Positions 1 through 8,414 of a DNA stretch of 64,000 nucleotides are shown here, one piece after another. The position numbers were made by a program, and so were the translations under genes. Origin of the DNA: JASHVB01 sp963762885 (lineage in GTDB: Bacteria; Pseudomonadota; Alphaproteobacteria; Acetobacterales; Acetobacteraceae); contig CAVXNH010000109.1 of the NCBI GenBank assembly GCA_963762885.1, forward strand, positions 95,517-159,516, written 5' to 3'. Numbering within the stretch: position 1 is the stretch's first letter; the number at the start of each line of letters is the position of its first letter. The notes beneath the pieces were generated by a model, which did no database searches, was not told the DNA's origin, and saw only the letters and a program-made list of their open reading frames with translations.

Positions 1-387
1 AATACCGACGGCCTGATCACCTGGCATATCGGCGATCATGGTTTCATCATGCACCTTTCCGGCCAAGTGCCTGGCCGCATTCGCCGCTGGCTGCCCCAAC
101 ATGGGGAGGCGCTGCTGCGCAACCGCACCGTCAACGACATCTCACTATGGGCGGTGCATGCCGGCGGACGCTCGATCCTCGACGCCGTGCAACAGGCGCT
201 GAGGCTACACCCCGATGCGCTGAATTTCTCCCGCGACGTATTGCGTGACTACGGCAACATGTCGTCGGCGACGTTGATGTTCGTCTTGCAGCGCATTCTG
301 CGCGACGCCGCCAGCACCGGCGAGGGTCTCGCGATGGCCTTCGGCCCCGGTCTGACCGTGGAAACCTTTGCGTTCCACCGCCCATGA
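1..387 (+). CDS. Type III polyketide synthase, C-terminal part (cut by window edge)
   Basis: Open from the first base, with 128 residues visible. It is the C-terminal half of a chalcone/stilbene-synthase-fold enzyme that extends a starter acyl-CoA with malonyl-CoA. The family's catalytic His lies in WAVHAGGRS (visible residue 53) and the catalytic Asn in DYGNMSSAT (residue 86), followed by the typical GLAMAFGPGLTVE end. The catalytic Cys lies upstream of the window. The stop overlaps the ATG of the methyltransferase (ATGA), so the genes are translationally coupled. Synthase, methyltransferase and FAD oxidoreductase look like one biosynthetic operon making a methylated and oxidised aromatic polyketide. 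The product cannot be predicted from this fragment. Confidence 0.93.
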   Translation, partial: NTDGLITWHIGDHGFIMHLSGQVPGRIRRWLPQHGEALLRNRTVNDISLWAVHAGGRSILDAVQQALRLHPDALNFSRDVLRDYGNMSSATLMFVLQRILRDAASTGEGLAMAFGPGLTVETFAFHRP

Positions 388-1088
388 CCCTTGCAATGCG
401 AAGTGCCGCTGCCGAGCGGATGGATACCGACTGCGCCGACTACGACGACTACGCAAGCTGTCTCGCCGACCTCGCGCGCGTCAATCTTGTCACGATGACG
501 CATCGTCCGTTGCTGGCCTGGCTCAAGCAAGAAACCGCCGCCTTGCAATCATTCTCCCTGCTCGACGTCGCCTGCGGTCACGGTGATCTGCTGCGCCGCG
601 TGCGCCAGTGGAGCACGCGGCGCGGCATCGATGCGACACTGGACGGCATCGACCTCAACCCGTGGAGCCTGCGCGCGGCCCGCGCGGCGACCCCGCCGGA
701 TTTTGCGATCACCTGGCGGCACGGCGACGTCTTCGCATTCCATCCAGCGAAACGCTACGATTTTATTGTGAGTTCGCAATTCACCCACCATCTCGCCGAC
801 GCGGATGTCGTTCGCTTCATCGGCTGGATGGAGCAGCATGCCGAACGCGGTTGGTACATCGCCGACCTGTACCGGCATTGGATCCCATATTACGGGTTTG
901 GCTTGCTCGCCCTGGCAGCCCGTTGGCACCGCTTTGTGCGCTACGACGGGCGCGTCTCCATCGCACGCAGCTTTGTGCCCGCGGATTGGCACCGCCTGAT
1001 GCAATCCGCCGGGCTCGACGCCGAAGCCGTCCGCATATCCCGCGAGGCGCCCTTCCGCCTGAACGTATCGCGGCGATGCGCCCCCTAG
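384..1088 (+). CDS. Class I SAM-dependent methyltransferase of the polyketide operon
   Basis: 234 residues. The SAM-binding motif I is LLDVACGHGDLL (about residues 59-70) and an acidic motif II region follows (DGIDLNP). The start ATG overlaps the synthase stop. An internal Met at residue 13 (MDTDCADYDDY) is a possible alternative start. By position it probably methylates the polyketide or its quinone-like oxidation product; that is inference. The present stop codon (TAG, 1086-1088) is the first triplet of an inserted palindromic element. Removing the element would restore a TGA stop one codon later, overlapping the start of the downstream oxidoreductase. Confidence 0.88.
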   Translation: MTLAMRSAAAERMDTDCADYDDYASCLADLARVNLVTMTHRPLLAWLKQETAALQSFSLLDVACGHGDLLRRVRQWSTRRGIDATLDGIDLNPWSLRAARAATPPDFAITWRHGDVFAFHPAKRYDFIVSSQFTHHLADADVVRFIGWMEQHAERGWYIADLYRHWIPYYGFGLLALAARWHRFVRYDGRVSIARSFVPADWHRLMQSAGLDAEAVRISREAPFRLNVSRRCAP

Positions 1089-1235
1089 ATATCAGGGCAA
1101 ATTCACTCCCCCTCCCCTTGTGGGAGGGGGTTGGCGGGAGGGGGCCTTACAAGCGCTGTCCGTCGCAGTACCGGACCCCTCCCCCCAACCCCCTCCCACA
1201 AGGGGAGGGGCAGTTATTCTTATCCTTATCCATCC
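1086..1235. repeat. Palindromic insertion element in the methyltransferase/oxidoreductase overlap
   Basis: About 150 bp carrying two ~38-bp inverted arms (about 1105-1144 and 1175-1213) of the type CCCCTCCCCTTGTGGGAGGG. It is flanked by the 7-bp direct repeat CGCCCCC (1079-1085 and 1236-1242), which looks like a target duplication. Removing the element plus one repeat copy joins ATG CGC CCC to CCG CTG ATC, giving the expected oxidoreductase N-terminus MRPPLIIGGGPAG. A related half element lies near 13661. No transposase gene is present, so it would be non-autonomous. Confidence 0.75.
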
Positions 1236-2339
1236 CGCCCCCCGCTGATCATCGGCGGCGGTCCGGCCGGCGCCGCCGCGGCCGCGCTGATCGCTGCCGC
1301 CGGCCACCCGGTCACGCTGATCGAGCGCAATTCCGGCCCAACCGACAAACTCTGCGGCGATTTCCTCAGCGGCGCAGCGGTCTCGGCGCTGTATGCGCTT
1401 GGCCTCGAACCACCAACCATGGGGGCTGCGCCGGTACGCACTATCCGGTTAGTTCATCGCCGGACCACGGCCGAAACCGCGTTGCCATTCCCCGCATTGG
1501 GCCTGTCCCGCCGCTGTCTCGACGAGGCGCTGCTGGACATGGCCGCACGACGCGGCGCCACCATCCTGCGCGGCCAGACGGTGCACGGCTTGGAACGCAC
1601 CGGGTCCGGTTTCACCGCAAGGACCGCGACCGCCGGCCCGGTTTCGGCCGACATCGCGTTTCTGGCGACCGGCAAGCACGACCTGCGCAACCTCGCCCGG
1701 CCGCCCCGCCCGAACGGTTTGATCGGGCTGAAAATGTATTACGATCTCGAACCGGACCAACGTGACGCCCTGCGCGGCTGCATCGAACTGCTGCTCCTCC
1801 GCGGTGGCTATGCCGGATTGCAACTGGTGGAACACGACCGCGCCGTGCTGTGCCTGCTGCTGCCAGCCGTCCGGTACCGCCGGGTCGGCGCACGCTGGGA
1901 CGCCCTGCTTGACAGCCTCACCGAGGATGCGCCACTGCTCGGTCGACGTCTCGTCGGTGCAAGGCCGCGCCTTGAAAAGCCGCTCGCCATCGCCGGTACG
2001 CCCTACGGCCACCTGCACCGTTTAGAACGCAACGCGCCGCCCGGCCTGTTCCGACTGGGCGATCAGGCCTGCGTCGTCCCGTCGTTCGCCGGCGACGGCA
2101 TGGCCATTGCCCTACAGAGCGCCACTGCCGCGGTATCCACCTGGCTCGCGGGCGGTACCGCGGCCGATTACCACGCCAGTTTCGCGCGGCAAGCCAACAT
2201 CCCCATGCGGTTCGCCGCGCTGCTCCATTTTGCCTGCCGTACTCCCGCGGCGCAGCCGATCGTTGCCGCCGCCTGCCGCGCCTGGCCGGCAACGCTGCGC
2301 CTGGCCGCGACGCTAACCCGCGTGGTGAGCCCGGCATAA
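1131..2339 (+). CDS. FAD-dependent oxidoreductase (geranylgeranyl reductase/monooxygenase-like)
   Basis: The frame opens at TTG 1131. The FAD-binding Rossmann motif IIGGGPAGAAAA follows at about residues 40-51, with the ERNSGPTDKLCGDF region typical of geranylgeranyl-reductase-like flavoproteins and a second FAD motif near GDQACVVPSFAGDGMAIAL. About 38 N-terminal residues are encoded by the inserted palindrome and are not natural. The ancestral ATG is probably 1076, now separated and out of frame. Translation may now begin at TTG 1131 or at CTG 1245 just before the FAD motif; no good Shine-Dalgarno supports either. The rest of the frame is clean, so the insertion is either recent or tolerated. 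Likely role: oxidation of the polyketide made by the upstream synthase. Confidence 0.82.
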   Translation: MAGGGLTSAVRRSTGPLPPTPSHKGRGSYSYPYPSRPPLIIGGGPAGAAAAALIAAAGHPVTLIERNSGPTDKLCGDFLSGAAVSALYALGLEPPTMGAAPVRTIRLVHRRTTAETALPFPALGLSRRCLDEALLDMAARRGATILRGQTVHGLERTGSGFTARTATAGPVSADIAFLATGKHDLRNLARPPRPNGLIGLKMYYDLEPDQRDALRGCIELLLLRGGYAGLQLVEHDRAVLCLLLPAVRYRRVGARWDALLDSLTEDAPLLGRRLVGARPRLEKPLAIAGTPYGHLHRLERNAPPGLFRLGDQACVVPSFAGDGMAIALQSATAAVSTWLAGGTAADYHASFARQANIPMRFAALLHFACRTPAAQPIVAAACRAWPATLRLAATLTRVVSPA

Positions 2340-2526
2340 CCTGGGTCCGTGATCATGGCACCGGGGACCGGCCGTGCCCGGGTTGCGCCCCCACCCTGCC
2401 TAGAGCAAAAAGCCGCCCTCGCGAGGGGATCGCCGACTGTCATGCGCTCAGGAGAATTGATCGACGGGCACCATCGCGCGGTGTCGCGGCCGTCGCGGCT
2501 TCCCGGATGAGGGGCCGAGCAGCATC

Positions 2527-3916
2527 ATGTCTGACGTGACAGGCCGGCCCGCGCCGTCGCCCAACCTTGACGCTGCGCCGGCAGACAAATGGCGTCGGAT
2601 CGCCGACGATCCGCGCATATTCCGGCTGGTACTGGCTGCAACCCTACTCCTGCCCGTCGCACTGCTCTACACCAGGGCAACCGGTGACGCCCTGTTGTCG
2701 CTGGTCGCAATCCTGTTCCTGGCCAAGGCATGCGTCCTGCAAGATTGGTCGTGGTTGAATACGCCACACGCTCGCCTGGCGCTTTTGTTCTGGCTTTGGC
2801 TGGTAATTTGCACGCTCGCCGCAGGCACCCACCGCGCCATCGAGGAAGCGCTCGTCGTCTGTCGCCTGTTCCTGTTCGTCGCGGCATTGGAAAATTGGGT
2901 GCTGGCACGGGAAGCGCAGCGCCGGCAATTGTGGATCGTCATCCTGGCCGTCGCCATCTGGGTTGTTCTCGAAACATGGGAGCAATACGCGTTCGGCAAG
3001 AACATCTTCGGCTACCCCCGCTGGGGCAGCGGCGTTCTCACCGGGCCGTTTTCCGGGCCGCGTGCCGGCGCCGTTCTGCAGAATCTTTATCTGCCTGCCT
3101 TCCTGCCGCCGGCCCTGTACTTTTTTGGCCAACCGAGCCTGCGTGCCCGGCTGGCCGGCGCACTACTGCTGTTTGTCACCATGCTGACCGAGGCCTTGAT
3201 CGGCCAACGCATGCCGATGCTCCTGCTCTTTTTTTCCCTGTGCCTGACTGGCCTTTTGGTGCGGCGCTTCCGCTGGCCGATCGCCATTGCCTTGATCGTG
3301 CTGGCCGCAACGATTGCTGCCATGCCGGTCCTTTCGCCGGTCACTTACGCCACGCTCGTCGTGGAGTTCCTCCGCCGCATGCGGGACTTCTGGGATACGC
3401 CATATGCATTGCTGTACCAGAGGGCGCTGGTCATGGTGCAGGCACACCCTTGGTTGGGCCTCGGATTCGATGGGTTCCGCGACTATTGCAACGACCCACG
3501 CTACTTCCGCGCGATTCCATGGCTGCCGGTGACCCATGTTGACAGCCCCGACGGCTGCACGATCCATCCCCACAATTATTGGCTGCAGATCGCCACTAGC
3601 GCTGGGCTGCCCGGGCTTCTGCTGTTCGCAGCCCTTTGCGTAAGCTGGCTGGTCCGCATTGGAAGCGGAATGCTTGCGGCAGGGCGATCTGTCCAGGTTG
3701 CCCTGTTCGCAACGATTTGCACCGCGCTGTGGCCCATCGCCTCCACCACCTCCCTGTTCACGGTGCCAAATGCCGGATGGTTCTTCCTGACCATCGGTTG
3801 GGGCCTCGCTGAGCGCTCTCGTGGGGCGGTTCCGGGAAGAGCTGCACGCCGAGTCGAACGGCAACCGGGACCGCAGCGGGCGCCGCGGCTTCACTGCACC
3901 CTTCAAGGGGTGCTAG
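2527..3916 (+). CDS. O-antigen ligase/polymerase-like membrane protein (apparent indel near its 3' end)
   Basis: Multi-spanning inner-membrane protein with about 10-12 hydrophobic segments. A large periplasmic loop holds the Wzy/WaaL-type pattern around GLGFDGFRDYC and HPHNYWLQIATSAGLPG (about residues 317-358). It should polymerise or ligate surface polysaccharide. As given, the frame runs without a stop into LptF. After GWGLAE (about 3811), however, codon third positions become poor in GC, and the neighbouring frame (ALVGRFREELHAES...) has high third-position GC and stops at TAG 3914-3916, 8 bases before the LptF ATG. A single-base indel at about 3811-3817 is therefore more likely than a fusion. 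The ATG at 2527 follows a GAGGGG ribosome-binding site. Confidence 0.78.
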
Positions 3917-3924
3917 TCAGGCCC

Positions 3925-5058
3925 ATGCACCCCGCCATCTTCGGTAATCAACTGGACCGTTATATCTTCCGTCAGCTCCTGTTCGCCCTCGTTGCGGTGA
4001 CCAGCGGACTAACCGCGCTGATATGGCTGACCCAGTCGCTGCGCTTCGTCGAGCTGGTGGTGAACCACGGCCTTTCGTTCGGCGTCTTCCTGCGGCTGAC
4101 CGGATTGCTGATTCCAAGCTTCGTTGCGGTGATCCTGCCGATTACCACCTTCGTGGTCGTCCAGTTCATCTACCTGCGCCTCGCCGGCGATCGCGAGCTG
4201 ACGGTCATGCGGGCCGCCGGCTTGTCGCCCTTTGCCTTGGCTCGTCCGGCGATTGTTGTGGCAATGCTGGCGACGCTGTGCGGCTATGGGCTCAATCTCT
4301 GGCTGGTCCCGGCAAGCCTGTCGTCGTTTCGCCAGTTCCAATGGGAAATTCGCAATCGCATCGCCGCGTTTCTGGTGCAGGAGGGCGTGTTCACGCAGAT
4401 ATCGGAGGGTCTGACCGTGTATGTTCGGTCGCGCGACCCCGACGGCACGTTGGAAGGCATCCTGGTGGATGACGAGCGCGACAAGAACGCGCCCGCGACC
4501 ATCCTGGCCGAGCGCGGCCGACTGCTGGAAGGGCCAAGTGGCCCACGCGTATTGCTCATCAACGGCAGCCGTGAGGAGATCGATCGCCAGAGCGGCCGGC
4601 TCGACCTGTTGACGTTCCGGGAAAATGTCGTGGACCTGTCCGACAGCACGCGCCAGGACAGCCCGCGATTGCTCGATATCAGCGAAGCCTCGATCCCGGA
4701 GCTGCTGAACCCGCCCGCCAACATTTCACAAAACGATCGTCCGCGCTGGATCGCGGAAGCGTACAAACGCCTGTCCGGCCCGCTGACGTCGATATCCTAC
4801 GCATTCGTCGCCTTGTTGTTCACGCTGACCGGCACATTCCGCCGGCAGGGCGGGTTCATCCGGCCCCTTGTATCCATCGGCACCGTCGTCGTGTTGCTCG
4901 CCATCGGCCTGGCGACCGACAATCTTGCGGCGCGTCATAATGCCCTGATCCCGCTGATGTGGGCGCAGGCTGCGTTACCCGGAATCGTCTGTGCATGGCT
5001 GTTGCTGGGACCGCAATTGCTATCGTCCTGGCGGCATCCGGTGCAGCACGCGAATTGA
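3925..5058 (+). CDS. lptF: LPS export permease LptF
   Basis: 377 residues from ATG 3925, which has AAGGGG 13 bases upstream. The YjgP/YjgQ family layout is clear: N-terminal helices starting at DRYIFRQLLFAL, the GDRELTVMRAAGLSPF cytoplasmic coupling segment, a central periplasmic beta-jellyroll (about residues 140-270) and C-terminal helices (LLFTLTGTF, LLAIGLATD). With LptG it forms the inner-membrane core of the LptB2FG transporter that pulls lipopolysaccharide from the inner membrane. It is followed by lptG after 4 bases and then by lptD, giving an export operon. The open frame upstream makes it look fused to the polymerase-like protein, which is probably an indel artefact. Confidence 0.93.
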   Translation: MHPAIFGNQLDRYIFRQLLFALVAVTSGLTALIWLTQSLRFVELVVNHGLSFGVFLRLTGLLIPSFVAVILPITTFVVVQFIYLRLAGDRELTVMRAAGLSPFALARPAIVVAMLATLCGYGLNLWLVPASLSSFRQFQWEIRNRIAAFLVQEGVFTQISEGLTVYVRSRDPDGTLEGILVDDERDKNAPATILAERGRLLEGPSGPRVLLINGSREEIDRQSGRLDLLTFRENVVDLSDSTRQDSPRLLDISEASIPELLNPPANISQNDRPRWIAEAYKRLSGPLTSISYAFVALLFTLTGTFRRQGGFIRPLVSIGTVVVLLAIGLATDNLAARHNALIPLMWAQAALPGIVCAWLLLGPQLLSSWRHPVQHAN

Positions 5059-5062
5059 ATCC

Positions 5063-6175
5063 ATGACCCCCGCAATCACGCTGTCGATCTATATTTCGCG
5101 CCAGTTCGTGGCTGCGCTGATCGCTATGCTGCTGGCACTTACGGGCCTGGTCGCTTTGTTCGATTTTCTGGAGCTGTTGCGCCGCTCCGTCAGCAAGCCG
5201 GCCGCGACGTTCGGGGTGGTGTCGGAAATCGAGGCGCTCCGGTTGCCCTACATTTCGATGCAGATCCTGCCGTTCGCCGTATTGCTAGGCGGCATCATCT
5301 GTTTCTGGCGGCTGACTCGCTCCTCGGAGCTGATCGTGGCGCGTGCCGCAGGCGTATCCGCCTGGGAGTTCCTCGCCGCGCCGACCTTCTGCGCCATGCT
5401 GCTCGGCGTCGGCGCGGTGACCATCGGCAGCCCGCTGTCGTCGATCATGCTCGCGCGCGCCGAGACAATGGACAATACCTACCTGCGGACCGGCGGTGGA
5501 CCGTTGGCACTGGACGGTGGCCAGCTATGGCTGCGACAATCGGATCGGGCGCTGTCGCCGCAGGGCGTCGCGATCATCCACGCCCGCGGCGTCGAATTGC
5601 ATGGCCGACAACTTACGGCAAGCGGGGTCAGCGTGTATCGCCTGGACGGCAACGACCGACTGTTGGCGCGTATCGAGGCGTCCCGCGCCGTACTCGATCC
5701 GGGAAGCTGGGACCTTGTTGAGGCTCGCAACCTGCGGCCTGACCAAGTGCCTGGCCCGTCACAACAGATCAGTTTGCCGACCGATTTGACCGTGCAACGC
5801 GTGCAGGAGAGCTTCGCTTCACCCGACACGCTGTCGGTCTGGGCGCTGCCGGATTTCATCGCGCTCCTGCAACGCTCTGGTTTCTCCGCCATCCGCCACC
5901 GGCTGCACTTTCAGTCCTTGCTCGCGATGCCGTTGCTGTGCGCCACGATGGCGTTGGTCGGGGCAGGATTCTCGATGCGTCCGGCGCGGCGCGGCGGCGT
6001 GGCGCGCATGATCGGGGGCGGCGTCGCGGCGGGCTTCTCGTTGTTCATGATCTCCAAGATCGCCGAGGAATTCGGTCAGTCCGGCGCGCTTCCGGTCTTG
6101 CTCGCGGCCTGGGTGCCGGCGGCATCCGGCCTAATGCTGGCGGTCGCCCTGCTGCTGCATATGGAAGACGGTTGA
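5063..6175 (+). CDS. lptG: LPS export permease LptG
   Basis: 370 residues. The chosen start is ATG 5063, 4 bases after the lptF stop; an upstream in-frame start would only add residues translated from lptF. It begins ITLSIYISRQFVAALIAMLL and has the SSELIVARAAGVSAWEFL coupling segment parallel to that of LptF. A periplasmic jellyroll domain follows, then terminal helices (LLCATMALVGAGFS, GGVAAGFSLFMISKIAEEFG). It pairs with LptF and the ATPase LptB, which is not in this window. lptD follows after 2 bases. Confidence 0.94.
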   Translation: MTPAITLSIYISRQFVAALIAMLLALTGLVALFDFLELLRRSVSKPAATFGVVSEIEALRLPYISMQILPFAVLLGGIICFWRLTRSSELIVARAAGVSAWEFLAAPTFCAMLLGVGAVTIGSPLSSIMLARAETMDNTYLRTGGGPLALDGGQLWLRQSDRALSPQGVAIIHARGVELHGRQLTASGVSVYRLDGNDRLLARIEASRAVLDPGSWDLVEARNLRPDQVPGPSQQISLPTDLTVQRVQESFASPDTLSVWALPDFIALLQRSGFSAIRHRLHFQSLLAMPLLCATMALVGAGFSMRPARRGGVARMIGGGVAAGFSLFMISKIAEEFGQSGALPVLLAAWVPAASGLMLAVALLLHMEDG

Positions 6176-6177
6176 CG

Positions 6178-8397
6178 ATGGCGCGGGCCTTCCTCGCCTG
6201 CCTGCTGGTGCTCTTGCTGTTGCCGTTGGTTCCGGCCCACGCGCAACTTGGCTCGCTGACCCGGCTTGGCAAGGGTCCGCAGCCCTCCGGCAAGGAACCG
6301 GTCACGTTCGGGGCCGACCAGGTGGAGTACGACCAGCAGAACAACCTGGTGATCGCCACCGGTCATGTCGAGGCCTGGCAGAACGGTCACGTGCTGCAAG
6401 CCGATAAGGTCGTGTTCGACCGCAACACGGGAACCGCCGCTGCCACCGGCCACGTCGTGCTGCTGGAACCGGACGGCGAGGTGATGTTCGCGGACTACGC
6501 CGAAATGACGCAGGACATGAATGAGGGCGTGCTGAAGGACATGCGGGCCCTCATGGCGCAAAACGGCAAACTCGCGGCCAACGGCGTACGGCGCACGGCG
6601 GGCAAGATCAACGAGCTGTCACGTGTGGTCTATTCCGCGTGCAACCTTTGCAAGGATGATCCCACCAAGCCGCCGTTGTGGCAGCTTCGTGCATTTTCGG
6701 GTGTTCAGGACCTCGAGAACAAGCGTGACGAGTATTATGACGCCGTGCTGGAGATGTGGGGCTGGCCGGTGGCATGGTTTCCGTACATTTCGGCGCCCGA
6801 TCCGTCGGTAAAGCGCGCATCCGGCCTGCTGATGCCGTCGATCGGGAATTCCAGCCATCTCGGCGTATTTGCTGCCCAACCATACTACCTGGTTATCGAC
6901 GATCAGTCCGACGCAACCTTCACGCCAGTGATCACATCGCGGGCGGGCCCGCAGATCAACCTGGAATACCGGCACCGCTTCGACGATGGTTTCGTGCTGC
7001 TGGAAACCTCCGCCGGCTACGTGGACGACTCGTTGCAGGGCACGCTCGCCACCAAGGGGCAGTTCAACTACGACGATACATGGCGCTGGGGCTTCGACAT
7101 CAATCGGGCATCGTCTTCCGTATACGTGCGCGACTTCCGTTTCGGCAACGGCTATAATCTGGATCCCAACCTGCTGTCCTCGCAGATTTATGTCGAAGGC
7201 TTCGGTGAAGGCGCTTATTCCCGCCTGGACACGAAATTCTACCAGGGTCTCAGTACCACGATCAATGACAGCGAGCTGCCTGTGGTATTGCCACGCTACC
7301 AGTACAGCTATTTTGGCCAGCCGGACGCGTGGGGCGGCCGGTTTTCGCTCGATGCCGGTATGTTCAACGTGTTGCGCACCGACGGTACCAATACGCGGCG
7401 CGCCAGTATGATTGTGGACTGGGAGCGGCCGTTTGTTGGCGAACTCGGCGATCTTTGGAAGATCACGCTGCACGGCGTTGCGGCTGCCTACTCTGCGTCG
7501 GACTTCAACGAGCAACCGAATTACGGTACGCACGACACCATTGACGCTGCTCGTGCCCTACCGGAAATGTCGGTCGATTTCCGTTGGCCGTTCATGCGCG
7601 ATTCCGGCGCGTGGGGCACCCAGGTGATCGAACCAATTCTGCAACTCGTCGTCTCCCCGCAGACCGGTAGCAGCCAGAACGACAAGTATCCGAACGAGGA
7701 CAGCCTCGACTTCGAATTCACTGATGCCAACCTGTTCGGCTTCAACCGATTTCCCGGTATCGACCGGCTGGAAGGCGGGGTACGTCTGAATGCGGCATTA
7801 CACGGTACCTGGTATCTCGGCGGCACCACGTTCGACGCGTTGATCGGACAGTCCTACCGTGACGGCGCGGACAACCTGTTTCCGGAATATACCGGTCTGC
7901 ACAACCCGGTTTCCGACATCGTCGCACGCGCGACGTTCGCCCCGGCGCCGTGGCTGGATCTCACATATCGTACCAGGCTGAACTCCCAGACTTTCGCCAC
8001 CCGCATGGCAGACACGGTCGCTTCGGTTGGCGTGCCGCAATTCCGGCTGAACCTCGGCTATCTTTATACCACCTACGATCCCTACACCCTGTTTGATACT
8101 GCCCCACCACCGACACCGGCTACCGACCCAGGTTTCTTCCAATCCAGAAACGAAATAACGCTTGGTGCGACGTCCAAACTGGGGCCATACCGCTTCAATA
8201 CCTATGTCCGCCGCGACCTGACGACCAATCAGATGGTGGCAGTTGGCGCGGATGCGATCTATGAGGACGAATGTTTCATCGCAGATCTCAAGTTCTATCG
8301 CCGCTATACCTCGATCGACAACGACAACGGCTCGACCGCGGTGCTGCTGCTGTTCACCTTCAAGACGATCGGCCAGTTCGGCTACCGTGCGTTATGA
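6178..8397 (+). CDS. lptD: LPS assembly outer-membrane protein LptD
   Basis: 739 residues from ATG 6178, directly after lptG. A signal peptide (MARAFLACLLVLLLLPLVPAHA) is followed by the OstA/LptA-like jellyroll (about residues 40-150; FGADQVEYDQQNN, GHVEAWQNG). A long beta-barrel ends in LLLFTFKTIGQFGYRAL. The YSACNLCKDDP motif (about residues 152-162) is of the type common in alphaproteobacterial LptD. The protein receives LPS at the outer membrane and, with LptE (not seen here), inserts it into the outer leaflet. Its TGA overlaps an ATG in the surA frame (ATGA), and SurA is the chaperone known to be needed for LptD folding. Confidence 0.95.
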   Translation: MARAFLACLLVLLLLPLVPAHAQLGSLTRLGKGPQPSGKEPVTFGADQVEYDQQNNLVIATGHVEAWQNGHVLQADKVVFDRNTGTAAATGHVVLLEPDGEVMFADYAEMTQDMNEGVLKDMRALMAQNGKLAANGVRRTAGKINELSRVVYSACNLCKDDPTKPPLWQLRAFSGVQDLENKRDEYYDAVLEMWGWPVAWFPYISAPDPSVKRASGLLMPSIGNSSHLGVFAAQPYYLVIDDQSDATFTPVITSRAGPQINLEYRHRFDDGFVLLETSAGYVDDSLQGTLATKGQFNYDDTWRWGFDINRASSSVYVRDFRFGNGYNLDPNLLSSQIYVEGFGEGAYSRLDTKFYQGLSTTINDSELPVVLPRYQYSYFGQPDAWGGRFSLDAGMFNVLRTDGTNTRRASMIVDWERPFVGELGDLWKITLHGVAAAYSASDFNEQPNYGTHDTIDAARALPEMSVDFRWPFMRDSGAWGTQVIEPILQLVVSPQTGSSQNDKYPNEDSLDFEFTDANLFGFNRFPGIDRLEGGVRLNAALHGTWYLGGTTFDALIGQSYRDGADNLFPEYTGLHNPVSDIVARATFAPAPWLDLTYRTRLNSQTFATRMADTVASVGVPQFRLNLGYLYTTYDPYTLFDTAPPPTPATDPGFFQSRNEITLGATSKLGPYRFNTYVRRDLTTNQMVAVGADAIYEDECFIADLKFYRRYTSIDNDNGSTAVLLLFTFKTIGQFGYRAL

Positions 8398-8414
8398 ACA
8401 AGGGAGTGTTTGCG

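Noticed and set aside
608..1765. Long +2-frame ORF across the methyltransferase/oxidoreductase junction
   Set aside because: It is a shadow of two real genes. Its only meaningful part is the displaced ATG at 1076.
2527..5058. Single 843-residue fusion of O-antigen polymerase and LptF
   Set aside because: The linker has poor codon character, while the next frame has a natural end (TAG 3914-3916) right before a good LptF start. An indel is the simpler explanation.
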